A stretch of DNA of 64,000 bases from Litomosoides sigmodontis (lineage: Eukaryota; Nematoda; Chromadorea; Rhabditida; Onchocercidae). The notes beneath the pieces are model-generated. The model saw only the letters and a list, made by a program, of their open reading frames with translations, was not told the DNA's origin and did no database searches. Position 1 is the first letter of the stretch. Each line of letters opens with the position of its first letter. The DNA is taken from contig OY718804.1 in assembly GCA_963070105.1 (NCBI GenBank), forward strand, positions 10,369,817 to 10,433,816. The letters are read 5' to 3'. The position numbers and the translations under genes were made by a program. Positions 62,501 through 64,000 of the stretch are shown here, piece by piece.

Positions 62501-63816
62501 CTTGATGAACGAACGCTCATTTTTATAATAACCCATGGGGATTTGTAGGATCCATACAGAGGTGTTTATTGAAAATAGTATGTAGCAGTGTCCTGTCGCA
62601 GTTTTATATATTTTGAAATATCGTGAAAGGTTCACGTCATGCATTTTTAGGTCCTGTCAGTAAGTATTGATGAGCAAAATATGATCCCATACGTAACGCA
62701 AACTTTGCAAAATCCGGAACTTGCGTTGAAACTAGCAGTACGTTGCGATCTTCCAGGAGCTGAAGAATTATTTGTTCGTAAATTCAATCTACTTTTCGGT
62801 AATGGGAACTATGCTGAAGCTGCAAAAGTTGCTGCCACTGCTCCGCAGGTTATTCTCTTTTTTATGCCTGCCTCACAGAATTTCTAATTTGACTAGTTAT
62901 ATCACAGAGAGATGGGGCAATGTTGTGGATTCAAGTCCTATATTGGTTTTTGTTTTTCTTAGTTACCTATCGTAATTAATCTATCGTCATAGTTACCTAT
63001 CATACATAAAAATGAAAGTATTCCATTTGTTTACGCATATTAGGAATGCTTGTTGTTGTAGGGAATTTTAAGGACACCGCAGACAATCCAAAAGTTCCAG
63101 CAGTGTCCACATAGTGGTGGTGGACCAAGTCCTTTACTTCAGTATTTTGGGATATTGCTTGATCAAGGACAGCTGAACAAGTATGAAACGTTAGAGTTGT
63201 GCCGACCAGTGCTAGCGCAGGTAGTGTTTCTTCACTGTCGCTTTTAGTACAGTTTGGAAAAAGTTGACAGATGCTACAAACAGCTCAAAAAATCTTGAAT
63301 ATGTTTTAAGCTCCATAATTCAATTTACAGGGAAGGAAACAACTACTGGAGAAATGGCTAACTGAAGGAAAACTTGAATGTAGTGAAGAATTAGGAGATC
63401 TAGTCCGCCCACATGACGTCAACGTTGCCTTGTCTGTTTATCTTCGTGGTAATGTTCCTCATAAGGTTTGCGTTTGTATATGTAAGCACATTTGGTTAGT
63501 GAACTCTATTGCTACATTAGTTTTCCGCACTTATTAATTTTTAAAAGGCTAGCCATGGGAAAATTCAATTGAAACGAAATTATTGGGTCGAATATTGTGA
63601 ATGAATAAATGAGAATTTATCTTACAGGTTGTTCAATGCTTCGCTGAAACAGGACAATTTGATAAAATTATTTTGTACGCTAAAAAGGTGAATTTTGAAC
63701 CTGATTATTTGTTTCAACTCCGACAAGTATTACGCTCAAATCCGGAGATGGGAGCTAAATTTGCGCAAATGCTTGTATCGGAAGGTGAAAATGAGCCGCT
63801 GGCCGATATTAACCAG
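59549..63816 (+). CDS. chc-1: clathrin heavy chain, N-terminal part (cut by window edge)
   Basis: Family role: the three-legged coat protein of endocytic and Golgi vesicles, about 1680 residues in full. Eleven exons are visible: 59549-59590, 59915-60122, 60263-60412, 60633-60751, 60964-61125, 61507-61620, 62228-62401, 62651-62848, 63062-63220, 63331-63465, 63628-63816, all phase-consistent and giving about 550 residues. The start [20 protein letters not shown] and the seven-bladed N-terminal propeller are complete ([40 protein letters not shown]), followed by the linker and the first leg repeats ([47 protein letters not shown]). A donor follows at 63817 and no further exon is seen before 64000, so the rest lies to the right. 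Conservation is high throughout. Confidence 0.96.
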
Positions 63817-64000
63817 GTAAATTGCACGGCAGTTTAATTCAGAAGCAAGTTGTCAGAGAACATGTATTCATAAATGTAATGATAAATATAGTTTTCGGAA
63901 TAGATTTCTATAATGCTGTGTTAATAGAAATTCAATGAAGCTGGTTCTTAAAATAGTGAAATACATGATTTAATTGGTATCATGATTACCATGATCACGA

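Overview
The window reads as nuclear DNA of a nematode, most likely a parasitic clade III (spirurid or filarial-type) species. The evidence is an AT-rich sequence, many small exons split by introns of roughly 60-650 bases, 3' splice sites of the worm type (TTTNCAG, with many TTAG and AAG variants), splice-acceptor-like sites directly upstream of start codons (as expected for spliced-leader trans-splicing), and proteins that resemble worm and animal orthologues. No bacterial, viral or intact transposon gene was recognised. All gene models were built by hand from splice consensus, reading phase and remembered family motifs. No database search was run.

Layout. 1-7553 is gene-poor and carries long microsatellites. 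7554-17001 (minus strand) is a 25-exon neuropathy target esterase (PNPLA6/7-type patatin phospholipase with three cyclic-nucleotide-binding-like domains); its N-terminus is unresolved. 17.2-28.3 kb is largely non-coding. It holds two weak small-gene candidates on the plus strand (17227-18560 and 20160-20525), a duplicated repeat of about 430 bp, a long CA microsatellite and a 44-bp near-perfect palindrome. From 28.36 kb to the end, seven genes all lie on the plus strand: a TGF-beta/activin type II receptor kinase (DAF-4 type), a LUC7-like U1 snRNP splicing factor, the MRE11 nuclease, the GATOR2 subunit WDR24, an ADCK2/ABC1 atypical kinase, a membrane-anchored TYW1-like flavodoxin-domain protein, and the first third of clathrin heavy chain, which runs off the right edge.

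How they relate. The genes are mostly conserved housekeeping or signalling genes in different pathways: lipid homeostasis, TGF-beta signalling, splicing, DNA repair, TORC1 nutrient sensing, mitochondria/coenzyme Q and endocytosis. The mre-11, WDR24, ADCK2 and flavodoxin genes are closely spaced (430-756 bases between stop and next start). Acceptor-like sites lie just before two of the downstream starts, so this block may be a nematode operon.

The most unusual points are two introns that need a GC donor instead of GT (in the receptor kinase and in ADCK2), a stand-alone TYW1-like flavodoxin whose phosphate-binding loop looks degenerate, a 44-bp palindrome upstream of the receptor gene, a hairpin inside ADCK2 intron 1, a 75-base in-frame intron in the LUC7-like gene, and a candidate unannotated secreted-peptide gene.
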